In this document: positions 18,265 through 27,890 of the stretch, piece by piece
Position numbering within the stretch: position 1 is the first letter of the stretch
How the letters are laid out: the number at the start of each line of letters is the position of its first letter
Source: Aquiflexum balticum DSM 16537
GTDB lineage: Bacteria > Bacteroidota > Bacteroidia > Cytophagales > Cyclobacteriaceae
NCBI RefSeq assembly: GCF_900176595.1
Contig: NZ_LT838813.1
Span: forward strand, 1,612,001-1,676,000
Length of the DNA stretch: 64,000 nucleotides
Direction of reading: 5' to 3'
Notes under the pieces: generated by a model
What the model was told of the DNA's origin: nothing
The model's database searches: none
Seen by the model: only the letters and a program-made list of their open reading frames with translations
Program-made: the position numbers and the translations under genes

Positions 18265-19707
18265 TTAGAGGAATAAATGAGTTTGGAGAATGAATTCATT
18301 TGCCGAACCGGATTTTAAATAATTTTCAAAAAGAGGACGGTTACTGTATTGAAAGGTAATTTTTGCCTGATGTCCGTTGATGTAATAGTTGATTCCCAAA
18401 TCATATTGAAATGAGCTGCTATTGAAATATTCAAAGTCTTTATAGGTCAATGCACCGAATGGCTGAAGTCTCCCATAGTCTCCCAAAATACTTTTGGGTA
18501 ACAGATAACCTGCTTGGGAGTAAATGATATTGCCTGTTCCTATTGTGGGTTGGGCATTTCCAGGGCCATTTTGGGTAGTTCCCGGACCTAAACCGATATT
18601 CATAATTCCGATATTTCTGAGGTAGTTTGGACCAAAATTATAATTATAGAAGACGGTGTAAGAAGTCAGTGCAGTTCCTTTTATTGCATTGAGGGGAAGA
18701 TCCAAGAATGCATCAAAACCCAATAGAGCAATATCATGATAATTTATTGTACCATCACTGTTTTTGGATGTGGTGGCTTTGCTATGATGGTGCCAACCTC
18801 CTCCGATGTTAAACACCTTTTTTGTGCCCAAATACGACCCTACAAAATATGGAAGTTTGTTATTTTCTTTTTCAAAAAACTGATAAGCTATATACCCTTG
18901 GCTTGCCCAATTGTCATTCACCACGTTTGCTGCTAAAGGCCTTTCTCTATTTTCATCAAATGATCCCCCGCCTCCTACAGAAAAAGGCTTATTTAAGGAT
19001 ACCCTATAGTCCCATTTGGAAATCTGTCCTTTGGCATAAATCCCAAACTGACGTGCAAACTGATCTGTTAACTCTATTAGCGGCCAATTGAATATAGGTG
19101 CATCGACAGCCATAAAGGATAAAGTACTGTGGCTGGACATTCGCGAAATGCCATTCCAATAGTGGAGGCCACTTCCAATGTACAACTCGTCAGTTACATT
19201 AAACTCGGTCCATATATCATGAAAAAACATTTGGGGTTTTTTGGCTGACATCCCGTTTGCTGAACCGGTTCCTGTCTCAGGATTTACAGTTACAGGAATA
19301 TTTCCCGGATTTCCCGTGGCCCCACCTCCGGGTACACCCCCGCCTGTAAAGGTTTGGTTATTTATTCCAAAATGGGTCAAAATCAAAAACCTGGGTGAAA
19401 CTTGGGCATAGGCCAGGAATCTCGCCCGGCGTATACCTATATCAGTCGAGCTGTTTTGAGGAAGACCATCTACCCCGAGGGTACCGGGATTGTTTTCAGT
19501 GGCCCTCATCCACATCTGATTCCAAATCAGGAATCTGACATATTTGGAACCATTATCACTGAGGTTGAGTACAAGTGGCTTGTAAGTATGATCAAATAGC
19601 ATTTCATCTTTCTGTGTCATGAAAGATGCAAGTGTATCCTGACCATAGCCTGGTGATACTACCATCCAAAAAAAGAAAAAGAATAAAAAACAGAAACGGG
19701 ATAACAT
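18265..19707 (-). CDS. Putative outer-membrane porin
   Basis: The ATG at 19707 starts a signal peptide (MLSRFCFLFFFFFWMVVSPG, cleavage near GYGQ) and gives 480 residues. The mature part lacks hydrophobic helices and has alternating, aromatic-rich strands (for example YKDFEYFNSSSFQYDLGINY) ending in a terminal QTHLFL with C-terminal Phe-Leu, as in beta-barrels. A glycine-rich loop lies at GGGVPGGGATGNPGN. It is only 14 bases upstream of DUF4212, so it is the first gene of the uptake operon and likely lets the carboxylate through the outer membrane. I do not recognise a named family with certainty. Confidence 0.75.
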   Translation of the reverse strand: MLSRFCFLFFFFFWMVVSPGYGQDTLASFMTQKDEMLFDHTYKPLVLNLSDNGSKYVRFLIWNQMWMRATENNPGTLGVDGLPQNSSTDIGIRRARFLAYAQVSPRFLILTHFGINNQTFTGGGVPGGGATGNPGNIPVTVNPETGTGSANGMSAKKPQMFFHDIWTEFNVTDELYIGSGLHYWNGISRMSSHSTLSFMAVDAPIFNWPLIELTDQFARQFGIYAKGQISKWDYRVSLNKPFSVGGGGSFDENRERPLAANVVNDNWASQGYIAYQFFEKENNKLPYFVGSYLGTKKVFNIGGGWHHHSKATTSKNSDGTINYHDIALLGFDAFLDLPLNAIKGTALTSYTVFYNYNFGPNYLRNIGIMNIGLGPGTTQNGPGNAQPTIGTGNIIYSQAGYLLPKSILGDYGRLQPFGALTYKDFEYFNSSSFQYDLGINYYINGHQAKITFQYSNRPLFENYLKSGSANEFILQTHLFL

Positions 19708-19849
19708 AATCAATTGGGTTTGTTGTAATTGGATCCAATTGCTTTGTGACTGCAATAAGATGAACCTAAATTGAAAAGTTGCATCCCAAATAAAAAAATG
19801 GTGATATATATTTGTTAATTACATATAGTAATCCATATAATATTCTTAA

Positions 19850-20272
19850 TTATCGGTTTTTAAATCTTTCCCATTTGATGATCATAAACTTGTCTCCGAG
19901 TTCCGTTATGAGCATTCCAGTATCAGTGAGATTCTCTTTTTGGGCCATAAACTTTACTAATTCCGTATGATTCAACACTTTATATGTTGGTCTGTAGTCA
20001 TAACTTTCAGGAGCTTTTATTTTATATTGCTTGACCCAGTTCATTACAGATACATGACTGACTCCCAATATTCTTTCGATTTCACGATAGGAAATACCCT
20101 CAATATATAGCTGCAAAGCCTTTACTACATAGTATTTATCAATTGATTTGCCGAGCTTATTGACAGTAAAGTGGTACCCACATTTTTTGCACTTAAACCG
20201 CTGTCTTCCTCCTACAACACCACTTTTGACCACTTTGGTGTACTCGCATTTTGGACATATTGCTTTTTCCAT
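19850..20272 (-). CDS. Stand-alone InsA-like zinc-ribbon/HTH protein
   Basis: A 140-residue protein. It has a zinc ribbon (CPKCEYTKVVKSG and FKCKKCGYHF, residues 6-33) followed by a helix-turn-helix (ISYREIERILGVSHVSVMNW, about 60-79), the arrangement of the N-terminal IS1/IS1595-type protein InsA. The last 45 residues (LVKFMAQKENL, TGMLITELGDKFMIIKWERF) are not from a transposase. No DDE domain, second ORF or terminal inverted repeat is visible in the flanks. It may be a domesticated DNA-binding protein or a remnant. The reading frame is intact, which favours function. Confidence 0.8.
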   Translation of the reverse strand: MEKAICPKCEYTKVVKSGVVGGRQRFKCKKCGYHFTVNKLGKSIDKYYVVKALQLYIEGISYREIERILGVSHVSVMNWVKQYKIKAPESYDYRPTYKVLNHTELVKFMAQKENLTDTGMLITELGDKFMIIKWERFKNR

Positions 20273-20406
20273 TTGGTTTGTTTTGGGTTTGGTATATCAA
20301 TTTAGCGAAAGTATAATATTTTAGCAAAGTATGACAACCCAAATATCAAAAAACTATTTATTCAGAATTAAATTTGGAATGAACGTCTACATTCAGAATA
20401 AATATG

Positions 20407-21186
20407 CTATAAAAACATTTCTAAACCAATTGCCAATCCAAAAGCAAGAATACTTATCAGGACTTTGTTCAGATAGAACCTGTGGTCAGGGCTGCTTTCA
20501 AAAAATATCGTGGTGGAAATATGCAAAAATCCACCTGCAACCATGCCATAGAAAATATTAAGTGCCTGACGGCTGAGCAGATTCTTTTCATAAAATAAGT
20601 TGCTAAGAACCATTCCCAAAGGTGATGCAAATGCAAAAATGACGAGCAAAACAAATACCCATCTTTTTTTCATGCTGCTCATCAGCACTGCCACCAAGGC
20701 AAATGCTTCCGGTCCTTTATGCAATAAGATTCCCAAAAGCAGATTGTTGTTTCCGTGATGGTGGTGGTGAATATGGTCATGTCCGTCATGGTTGTGGTGG
20801 TCTATCAATATGCCGTCATGTGACAACAACGTGCCTTCGAGGAAAGCATGCATAAATAAGCCGATCATGATCGTCCAAACCCCAACCTGAACTCCTGCGT
20901 GTTGATGACTGGGATGATGAATGTGCCCATGTTCTACCCCAGTTGAAAGCAAAGCTAAAATCTGTTGCAACAAAAATCCCAACAGGATAAATAATCCCAT
21001 TTTGGTGGCGTCACCGGATTCTACAAATAATTCAGGCAAAATGTGGAGGACAGTAATTGCGAATAAATAAGAACCGGCAAAGACCAATACCAATTTAAAA
21101 TACCTTTCTTCCCAACTTGGAATGAAGTAAGCCAATCCGCCGGCTACCATTGCAGTAGCGAATAAAAGGATAAAATTAAGAACCAT
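20407..21186 (-). CDS. ZIP-family divalent metal transporter
   Basis: A 259-residue protein with about eight membrane helices. It has a very His-rich cytosolic loop (DHHNHDGHDHIHHHHHGN) plus HIHHPSHQHAG. The metal-path motifs MHAFLEGTLL (helix IV) and HKGPEAFALV (helix V) are both present. ZIP proteins move zinc, iron or manganese into the cytosol. It stands alone between the zinc-ribbon gene and apbE, with no regulatory site that I can identify. Confidence 0.93.
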   Translation of the reverse strand: MVLNFILLFATAMVAGGLAYFIPSWEERYFKLVLVFAGSYLFAITVLHILPELFVESGDATKMGLFILLGFLLQQILALLSTGVEHGHIHHPSHQHAGVQVGVWTIMIGLFMHAFLEGTLLSHDGILIDHHNHDGHDHIHHHHHGNNNLLLGILLHKGPEAFALVAVLMSSMKKRWVFVLLVIFAFASPLGMVLSNLFYEKNLLSRQALNIFYGMVAGGFLHISTTIFFESSPDHRFYLNKVLISILAFGLAIGLEMFL

Positions 21187-21269
21187 GTAGATGGTATTTT
21201 AGGTAATTGAAAATGGAATGTTTTTTTGAATCACTTAAAAATGAAACAAAAATCAAAAGACGAAATATT

Positions 21270-22331
21270 TTATTCATGTGGGAAGGATAAAAATGGTTTG
21301 AGACCTTCACTGGCAAAGGATTGCATTTCACCGGCATCGTCATTATAAATCAGGAAAATCTCAAAATCCTTTTCTTTATCCTGTAAGGCAATTGCACTTT
21401 CTGTCCCCATTACCATCAATGCGGTCGCGATGGCATCAGCAGTCATACAATCTGCTGCAAGAACAGTCGCACTTAATAATCCGTGTCTCACCGGCTTTCC
21501 CGTAAATGGATCAATTGTATGGGAAATTTTTATTCCACCTGCTTCATAATAATTCCTGTAATTGCCAGAAGTAGCCATGCCTTTGTTGTCAAGAGCTATA
21601 ATGCTGTAAAGCTCATCTGCCCTTCCCAAATCCTCCGGCCTGTTGACGCCGATTTTCCAAAGTTCACCATTTTCGTTGACCCCTTTGGCAAACAATTCAC
21701 CGCCGATCTCCACCAATAGGTTTTCAATTCCCTTGGATATTAGGAAGTCAGAGATAACATCTACCCCATATCCTTTGGCGACAGCACTAAAATCAAGATA
21801 AATCCCCGATTTGAGTTTTTTCACCATTTCTCCGTTAAATTCAACATTATTAAATCCAACCAAAGGCAATAAATTGCTGATATTGATACTGTCTTTGAGG
21901 TGAGGTCCTTCCGGTCCAAACCCCCATAAATTGACCAGCGGACCTACAGTGGGGTCAAATGCACCCGATGTTTTTTCATAAATTAATTTACTGGCCTCAA
22001 GTACAGGAAGAAAATAGGGTAATTCAAAAACCAATGAATCACTTTTGTTAAAAACACTCAGCTCGGAATCTGGAATATAGGTAGAAAGGGATTGGTTGAA
22101 TAAAACCAAAATCGAATCAATTTCATTTTTAAAATCTCTTTCCTGATTATCCAGATAAACGATCCGGTAACTTGTACCCATTGTATTCCCGGCCAACGTT
22201 ACTTTTCCTGTTTTTATCTCAACAATTTTCTCGACCGGCTTCTCCTGATTTTGCCTATAGAGGTAGACAATAGCTACCAGCATCAAAAGAATTATGGAAT
22301 AAATAATGTTTTTATTGGCGTTGCTGCGCAT
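21270..22331 (-). CDS. apbE: FAD:protein FMN transferase (ApbE)
   Basis: A 353-residue protein with an N-terminal membrane anchor (IIYSIILLMLVAIVYLY). The ApbE core shows GNTMGTSYRIVY, SGAFDPTVGPLVNLWGFG, YLDFSAVAKGYGVD, NLLVEIGGELFAKG, SHTIDPFTGKPV and ADCMTADAIATALMV with its metal-binding Asp. It attaches FMN to threonine of flavoproteins such as Nqr and Rnf subunits, on the periplasmic side. It is divergent from ruvB. Length is normal for the family. Confidence 0.95.
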   Translation of the reverse strand: MRSNANKNIIYSIILLMLVAIVYLYRQNQEKPVEKIVEIKTGKVTLAGNTMGTSYRIVYLDNQERDFKNEIDSILVLFNQSLSTYIPDSELSVFNKSDSLVFELPYFLPVLEASKLIYEKTSGAFDPTVGPLVNLWGFGPEGPHLKDSINISNLLPLVGFNNVEFNGEMVKKLKSGIYLDFSAVAKGYGVDVISDFLISKGIENLLVEIGGELFAKGVNENGELWKIGVNRPEDLGRADELYSIIALDNKGMATSGNYRNYYEAGGIKISHTIDPFTGKPVRHGLLSATVLAADCMTADAIATALMVMGTESAIALQDKEKDFEIFLIYNDDAGEMQSFASEGLKPFLSFPHE

Positions 22332-22462
22332 GGGATCGGGTAAATTTCACGAAAGTTAAAGCTATTTTGCCAATAAAAGTTCCAAAATGAGCTTAGAAAT
22401 GCAACATAATTGCCTTTTAATTTATACCATCTTTAATTACCTTTTGGCATGGTCTAAATTTC

Positions 22463-22470
22463 TATATTTG
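22463..22470 (+). promoter_or_regulatory. Bacteroidota -7 box (TATATTTG) upstream of ruvB
   Basis: TATATTTG fits the TAnnTTTG consensus and lies 19 bases before the ATG. TTTG at 22443-22446 is a candidate -33 element, with 16 bases between; this is slightly short. Confidence 0.5.
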
Positions 22471-22489
22471 TGAAGCACAATATTTAGCT

Positions 22490-23521
22490 ATGAGAGAAGA
22501 TTATTTAAGTGGGGACAAGGAAAATTTAAATTCCTCGGACAAAGAAATAGAAAAGGCCTTGCGCCCTTTGAGTTTTGATGATTTTACGGGACAGTTCAAG
22601 ATTGTTGAAAACCTGAAAATATTTGTTCTCGCAGCCAAAAGAAGAAATGAGCCCCTGGACCATGTACTTTTACATGGGCCTCCCGGTTTGGGAAAAACAA
22701 CCCTAAGCTATATCATCGCCAACGAATTGGAGGCCGGTATCAAAATAACCTCGGGACCGGTATTGGACAAACCTTCTGACTTAGCAGGTTTGCTGACCAA
22801 CCTTGAAGATGGGGATGTCCTCTTTATTGATGAAATCCACCGCCTCAACCCTATAGTGGAAGAATATCTTTATTCTGCCATGGAAGATTTCAGGATTGAT
22901 ATCATGTTGGATTCCGGACCCAATGCCCGATCTGTTCAGATTTCTTTAAGTCCATTTACGCTTATTGGCGCCACTACCCGATCCGGATTGCTTACTTCAC
23001 CACTCAGGGCCAGATTTGGAATCAATTCCAGGTTGGAATATTATGATGCCAAATTATTGACTGATATTGTTATCAGGTCTGCAAGTATATTGCAAACTCC
23101 CATAGATGAAGTAGCCGCCTTTGAAATAGCAAGAAGAAGCCGGGGAACACCTAGGATAGCCAATATGCTTTTGAGAAGAACCCGAGACTTTGCTGAAGTC
23201 AAAGGTAATGGCAGGATCACCTTGGAAATTGCTAAAATAGCCTTAAATGCTTTGGATGTCGATGAAAACGGACTGGATGAAATGGACAACCGTATCTTGT
23301 TGACGATTATAGAGAAGTTTAAAGGCGGTCCCGTAGGCTTGGGCACTATTGCTACTGCCTGCAGTGAAGAAGCAGAAACCATCGAGGAAGTATATGAACC
23401 GTTTTTGATTCAGGAGGGCTATCTTAAAAGAACTGCAAGAGGTAGAATGGCAACCGAACTTGCCTACAAGCATTTAAAGATCAAGCCTGATTTTGGGGGA
23501 CAAACTGGAAGCCTGTTTTAG
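22490..23521 (+). CDS. ruvB: Holliday junction branch-migration ATPase RuvB
   Basis: A 343-residue AAA+ protein. It has Walker [10 protein letters not shown], Walker [10 protein letters not shown], sensor region GATTRSGLL with the arginine finger after it, and the C-terminal winged helix ([20 protein letters not shown]) that binds DNA. It drives branch migration with RuvA and RuvC in recombinational repair. Neither partner is in the window, which is normal in this phylum. Start ATG is supported by the upstream -7 box. Confidence 0.98.
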   Translation: MREDYLSGDKENLNSSDKEIEKALRPLSFDDFTGQFKIVENLKIFVLAAKRRNEPLDHVLLHGPPGLGKTTLSYIIANELEAGIKITSGPVLDKPSDLAGLLTNLEDGDVLFIDEIHRLNPIVEEYLYSAMEDFRIDIMLDSGPNARSVQISLSPFTLIGATTRSGLLTSPLRARFGINSRLEYYDAKLLTDIVIRSASILQTPIDEVAAFEIARRSRGTPRIANMLLRRTRDFAEVKGNGRITLEIAKIALNALDVDENGLDEMDNRILLTIIEKFKGGPVGLGTIATACSEEAETIEEVYEPFLIQEGYLKRTARGRMATELAYKHLKIKPDFGGQTGSLF

Positions 23522-23940
23522 AAGGATGAGGGAGAAAGTTACGGGAGATGGTAGATTTTAGATTTAAGATCTGGGGAATGGGATATAAAGGATGAAGGAG
23601 AAAGGATGAGGGATGAAGGTACGAGATTGTAGATTTTAGTCACAAGCTATCGGGAAGATTTAAGATTTGGGGAATGGATTTAAGGGTTGAAGGAGAAAGG
23701 ATGAAGGTGTCAGAAAATAAGGGTGGAAGTAAATTTAAGAGTAAAAGGTAAGTTCCGATTGTAGAAATCCCGAAGGGATTAAATTCCTTTAGGGTATTTG
23801 CCCCGGGTAGAACCCGGGGGCATAAATGGAGATAATGGCTTTTTTCAAAACCCCGAAGGGGTTTAATGAGGGACGAATAAAGAATATGAAGTTAGAGGGT
23901 AAAGGTACCAAGATAGAACACGAAAGATATCCCATCAAAA
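23522..23940. repeat. Purine-rich intergenic region with GATGAGGGAGAAAGG repeats and CCCGAAGGG hairpins
   Basis: No gene visible. The first 200 bases hold imperfect repeats of phrases such as GAAGGAGAAAGGATGA and TTTAAGATTTGGGGAATGG. A run of short hairpins follows: ATCCCGAAGGGAT at 23767-23779, CCCCGGGT/ACCCGGGG at 23801-23819 with a 3-base loop, and AACCCCGAAGGGGTT around 23850-23864. The pattern looks like a dispersed non-coding repeat, not a terminator, because T-runs are missing. Confidence 0.55.
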
Positions 23941-24885
23941 ATGTCAAATAGTTCCCAACTTCAAAAAGACAAATACGCCGGGATTATAAAGGCGCATGCC
24001 AAAACTTTGGGTTTTGATTTTTGTGGGATTGCAAAAGCGGAATTTTTGGAAGAAGAAGCGCCAAAGCTTGAAGCTTGGCTCAATTCAAATTACCATGGAC
24101 AAATGGCTTATATGGCCAATCATTTTGACAAAAGATTAGATCCCACCAAACTCGTTGAAGGGGCAAAAACTGTAGTCAGCTTGGTTTATAATTACTACCC
24201 GGATCAAAAATTGTCCGAAACCAAAGAAGATTTCAAAATAGCGAAATATGCCTATGGTAAGGACTATCATTTTGTGATCAAGGACAAACTGAAATCCTTC
24301 CTGCAACATCTCAAAGAAGAAATAGGAGATATTCACGGAAGAGCTTTTGTAGATTCCGCGCCAATTATGGAAAGACAATGGGCCCAAAAATCCGGTTTGG
24401 GATGGTTGGGGAAAAACAGCTTGCTATTGAACAGGCAAATGGGCAGCTTTTTCTTTTTGGCTGAATTGGTTTTGGATATAGATGTAAGTCCTGATACGCC
24501 AATGATGAAAGACTACTGTGGGACATGCACCAAATGTATCGATGCCTGTCCAACAGACGCCATCGTGCAGCCTGGAGTGGTTGACGGTTCTAAGTGCATC
24601 TCCTATTTCACGATCGAACTTAAGGAAAACATCCCTTCAGAAATGAAAGGGAAATTTGAGAATTGGATATTTGGTTGTGATATCTGTCAGGATGTTTGTC
24701 CTTGGAACAGTTTTTCCCAACCTCATCAAGAGAGTCAGTTCAACCCTCATCCAGATATGAAAGAAATGCGGAAAAAAGATTGGATTGAAATTACAGAAGA
24801 AACTTTTAAAAAGGTTTTTGCAAAATCTGCGGTAAAAAGGACAGGATATAATGGTTTTTTAAGAAATATTAAATTTAATCTTTAA
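23941..24885 (+). CDS. queG: Epoxyqueuosine reductase QueG
   Basis: A 314-residue cobalamin-dependent iron-sulfur enzyme performing the last step of queuosine synthesis in tRNA. Visible blocks are [12 protein letters not shown], the QueG signature [20 protein letters not shown] with GWLGKNSLL, and two [4Fe-4S] ligand sets, [16 protein letters not shown] and [11 protein letters not shown]. The usual C-terminal HEAT-like extension is absent, giving the shorter form of the family. It seems to be transcribed on its own; the next gene has a separate candidate promoter. Confidence 0.96.
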   Translation: MSNSSQLQKDKYAGIIKAHAKTLGFDFCGIAKAEFLEEEAPKLEAWLNSNYHGQMAYMANHFDKRLDPTKLVEGAKTVVSLVYNYYPDQKLSETKEDFKIAKYAYGKDYHFVIKDKLKSFLQHLKEEIGDIHGRAFVDSAPIMERQWAQKSGLGWLGKNSLLLNRQMGSFFFLAELVLDIDVSPDTPMMKDYCGTCTKCIDACPTDAIVQPGVVDGSKCISYFTIELKENIPSEMKGKFENWIFGCDICQDVCPWNSFSQPHQESQFNPHPDMKEMRKKDWIEITEETFKKVFAKSAVKRTGYNGFLRNIKFNL

Positions 24886-24906
24886 TAAGGCCTTTGGAAT
24901 AATGGG

Positions 24907-24914
24907 TAGTTTTG
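24907..24914 (+). promoter_or_regulatory. Candidate -7 box (TAGTTTTG)
   Basis: Matches TAnnTTTG and lies 19 bases before the start of the acetyltransferase-like gene. No convincing -33 element at proper spacing. Confidence 0.4.
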
Positions 24915-24933
24915 TAAGATCAGCACCCAAGCT

Positions 24934-26106
24934 ATGAAGTTAATCGAAGTATTGTCAAAAAATGATGAAAGGGCATTCATCCAAGTCCATGTGTTGATCA
25001 ATGAAAAAGAACATCAATGGATAAGGCCCTTGGACAAAGACGTGCTGTCGGTTTTTGATCCAAGACGTAATAAACATCTCAAAAACGGCGAAGTAATCAG
25101 ATGGATTCTCCAAGATCATAAAGGTAAACTTATAGGCCGCATTGCAGCTTTTGTCAACAAAAAATATAAAAACAAAGGAGATAAATTTCCTGTGGGGGGC
25201 ATAGGTTTTTTTGATTGTATCGACGATCAGCCCTCTGCCAATTTATTGTTTGATACTGCAAAGTCCTGGTTGGCACATAGAGGGATGGAAGCTATGGATG
25301 GTCCCATTAATTTTGGCGATAGGGATAAATGGTGGGGGCTTCTCACAGAAGGTTTCCATCCGCCGATTTATAATATGAATTTCAACCCTCCTTATTACCA
25401 AAAATTGTTTGAGGGATATGGTTTCAAGACTTTTTATAACCAAATCTGCTGGAGCCTATCAGTTGCTTCAGATTCCCATCAACTTGATCCGAAATTTTAT
25501 GAAGCGCATAAAGAGTTTGACGGAAATCCTGACTTCAAAGCGGTCCATATCAAAAAAAATCAGCTACCAAAATTTGCTGAAGACCTGAGCGCCGTGTACA
25601 ATAAAGCTTGGGCAAAACATGAAGGGAACAAAGAACTTTCTCCTCAACAAGCACTCAAACTATTGAATTCCATGAAGCCTGTTTTGGATGAAAAACTGAT
25701 ATGGTTTGTTTACCATAAAGATGAACCTGTGGTAATGTGGATCAATCTTCCGGATATCAACCAAATCATCAAACACCTTAATGGACAATTTGGTATATGG
25801 GCAAAACTTAAGTTTTTTCTTCTCAAAACATTTGGAAAAAATGACAGCTTTGTCGGACTAGTGTTTGGAATAGTACCTGAATTTCAGGGATCCGGTTTAG
25901 ATTATTTTATGATTGTCGAAGCTGAAAAACTGATCAAATCCAAAACAAATTACAAGAAACTGGAGCTGTATTGGCAAGGTGACTTCAATCCCAAGATGCT
26001 GAATATCTCCAAAAATCTAGGTAGTAAAAAAAGCAGAAATCTAATAACTTACAGGTATGTGTTTGATCGTGAAAAACCTTTTGAAAGACATCCGATTTTC
26101 TCTTGA
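24934..26106 (+). CDS. GNAT-like conserved protein of unknown substrate
   Basis: A 390-residue protein. The N-terminal part carries a GNAT-like strand pattern (GKLIGRIAAFVNKK, then PVGGIGFFDCID and LFDTAKSWLAHRGMEAMDG). A conserved segment GPINFGDRDKWWGLLTEGF is followed by NFNPPYYQKLFEGYGFK. The C-terminal part resembles a second acyltransferase fold (LVFGIVPEFQGSGLDYFMIVEAEKL). Relatives are widespread in Bacteroidota and usually annotated only as hypothetical or N-acetyltransferase. No pathway can be read from its neighbours queG and a small unknown gene. The function is unknown. Confidence 0.75.
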   Translation: MKLIEVLSKNDERAFIQVHVLINEKEHQWIRPLDKDVLSVFDPRRNKHLKNGEVIRWILQDHKGKLIGRIAAFVNKKYKNKGDKFPVGGIGFFDCIDDQPSANLLFDTAKSWLAHRGMEAMDGPINFGDRDKWWGLLTEGFHPPIYNMNFNPPYYQKLFEGYGFKTFYNQICWSLSVASDSHQLDPKFYEAHKEFDGNPDFKAVHIKKNQLPKFAEDLSAVYNKAWAKHEGNKELSPQQALKLLNSMKPVLDEKLIWFVYHKDEPVVMWINLPDINQIIKHLNGQFGIWAKLKFFLLKTFGKNDSFVGLVFGIVPEFQGSGLDYFMIVEAEKLIKSKTNYKKLELYWQGDFNPKMLNISKNLGSKKSRNLITYRYVFDREKPFERHPIFS

Positions 26107-26109
26107 AAA

Positions 26110-26135
26110 AAATAAGCCCCGATTTCGGGGCTTTT
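26110..26135. terminator. Bidirectional terminator between convergent genes
   Basis: AAGCCCC/GGGGCTT stem (26114-26133) with 6-base loop and T-runs outward on both strands. It serves the plus-strand GNAT-like gene and the minus-strand small gene. Confidence 0.85.
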
Positions 26136-26138
26136 CCA

Positions 26139-26330
26139 TTAACCTGCAAGTCTGATAAAGTATTTGTCCAGAACAGGTTCATAATTGTTGGAAAACTTTC
26201 GGTAACACCAGTCTTTGAATTCCTGTATCTCTGCTGGCATCAACAGATTCAGGGCCTTTCTCAACTCTTTCTCGAAGAGTGACCTGTCAAAACTCACTTT
26301 CATCAAAATGGTTTTTGCATATTCTAGCAT
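26139..26330 (-). CDS. Small conserved Bacteroidota protein, unknown function
   Basis: A 63-residue soluble protein (MLEYAKTILMKVSFDRSLFE, then LRKALNLLMPAEIQEFKDWC). It is mostly helical by composition and ends with a YFIRLAG tail. I recall similar short proteins in many Cytophagales, always unnamed. It starts 111 bases from the divergent batD gene and ends on a shared bidirectional terminator, which supports a real transcript. Confidence 0.75.
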   Translation of the reverse strand: MLEYAKTILMKVSFDRSLFEKELRKALNLLMPAEIQEFKDWCYRKFSNNYEPVLDKYFIRLAG

Positions 26331-26441
26331 ATTTCAAAGAATTTTAAAGGTTAAACAACAACACATATTGAAACGGCACTAAATAAGGTTTGTTGCGTTT
26401 AAAATATAAAGTTAATTTGCGAGCATTAAGTAAAACACAAC

Positions 26442-27890
26442 ATGATTAGAACGAACATCACCCTAATACTTGTATACTTTTTGGGAATTATATTTATTCC
26501 TGCTTTGGCCCAGGAGGTAGTCATTGAATTAGGTCCGGATGAAATTGCCCTGAATGAAACTTTCAGTGTCAAAGTAACAATTTCCAATGACAAAATAAAG
26601 TCTTACAATGAATTCCCGGATATCGCAGGATTTCAAAAACAGGGGATTTCTCAGTCTTCTTCCATGAATGTCATCAATGGACAGGTAAGCAGTACAAACA
26701 GTATCATTCAGTATTATAAACCTTTGCGAAAAGGTGAGGTAACTCTCGGCCCTTTTGCTATTAAAATTAACGGTCAGGATTATTCCTCTTCCGGCAAAAA
26801 AATAACTGTTGTAGATGCTCGGGCGCCACAAAGGCAATCCAATGTTTTTGATCCATTTGACGATATGTTTGGCAGGTCCCGAGAGGAACCTGAATTTATT
26901 GAAATTGAAGATGAAGCCTTTTTTGCTTCTTCTGTTGATAAAACTGAGGTCTACGTGGGTGAAGGCTTCAATGTCAGTCTGGCATTTTATATGTCAGAAA
27001 CCAATCAGGCTCCTTTTCAATTTTATGAACCGGGCAAACAGCTTGATGGCATCCTCAAGAAAATGAAGCCTTCCAATGCTTGGGAAGAAAACTTTAATAT
27101 CACCAATATTCAACCGGAAAAAGTAACTTTTAATGGTAAGAACTGGATTAAGTATAAAGTTTATGAAGCCACTTTTTTCCCTTTTTCGGAGGGAGAAATA
27201 ACGCTCCCACCAATTTCATGGGAAATGATCAAATACAAAGTGGCCAAAAATCCATCATTTTTTGGGAGCAACCGGTTGGAGGATTTCAAGACTTTTTATT
27301 CTTCGGCAAAAAGTATAAAAGTAAAACCGCTGCCTCCACATCCTCTCAAAAATGAGGTCAGTGTAGGTACCTATCAACTCAGGGAAAACATCACTCAATT
27401 TGAGGCCAATACAGGGGAAGGTTTCACCTATAATTTCGGAATCAGCGGGGAAGGAAACATCAATTCTATTTCCGCCCCAAAAACCAATCAAATCCACAAA
27501 TTGAACACTTTTGATCCTAATGTGAGACAGCAGGTAAACAGAGGAATGGGAAGAATATCCGGCATCAAAGAATTCAATTATTACCTTACAGTCAATGAAC
27601 CTGGAGAAATAAAACTTGCTGATCATTTTGAGTGGATTTACTTTGATCCTGTGCTATCTAAATACGATACCCTTCGCCCAAAGGCAATAATAAATGTGAC
27701 AGGAGAGTCCAAAGTCAATCAAGCTATTTCCAATCAGCGATTGGGTGGGATTTATGATTTGATTGAAGTAGAAAGCAATAAACTTTCTTACGAACGATAT
27801 AAGTATTATTTTTCCATCTTTATCAATTTATTGCTGGCAGGCTCAGTCATATTATTGGCAGTTCTGATTATGAGAAAAGGTAATGGGTAA
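26442..27890 (+). CDS. batD: BatD-family protein (aerotolerance-type)
   Basis: A 482-residue protein with signal peptide ([19 protein letters not shown]), several Ig-like beta domains beginning [20 protein letters not shown], and a single C-terminal membrane helix ([20 protein letters not shown]). This is the standard BatD plan. Bat proteins are usually encoded with MoxR and von Willebrand proteins; here batD is alone and joined to aroC, with an 8-base overlap. The overlap implies co-translation with chorismate synthase, though a functional link is not evident. Confidence 0.9.
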   Translation: MIRTNITLILVYFLGIIFIPALAQEVVIELGPDEIALNETFSVKVTISNDKIKSYNEFPDIAGFQKQGISQSSSMNVINGQVSSTNSIIQYYKPLRKGEVTLGPFAIKINGQDYSSSGKKITVVDARAPQRQSNVFDPFDDMFGRSREEPEFIEIEDEAFFASSVDKTEVYVGEGFNVSLAFYMSETNQAPFQFYEPGKQLDGILKKMKPSNAWEENFNITNIQPEKVTFNGKNWIKYKVYEATFFPFSEGEITLPPISWEMIKYKVAKNPSFFGSNRLEDFKTFYSSAKSIKVKPLPPHPLKNEVSVGTYQLRENITQFEANTGEGFTYNFGISGEGNINSISAPKTNQIHKLNTFDPNVRQQVNRGMGRISGIKEFNYYLTVNEPGEIKLADHFEWIYFDPVLSKYDTLRPKAIINVTGESKVNQAISNQRLGGIYDLIEVESNKLSYERYKYYFSIFINLLLAGSVILLAVLIMRKGNG

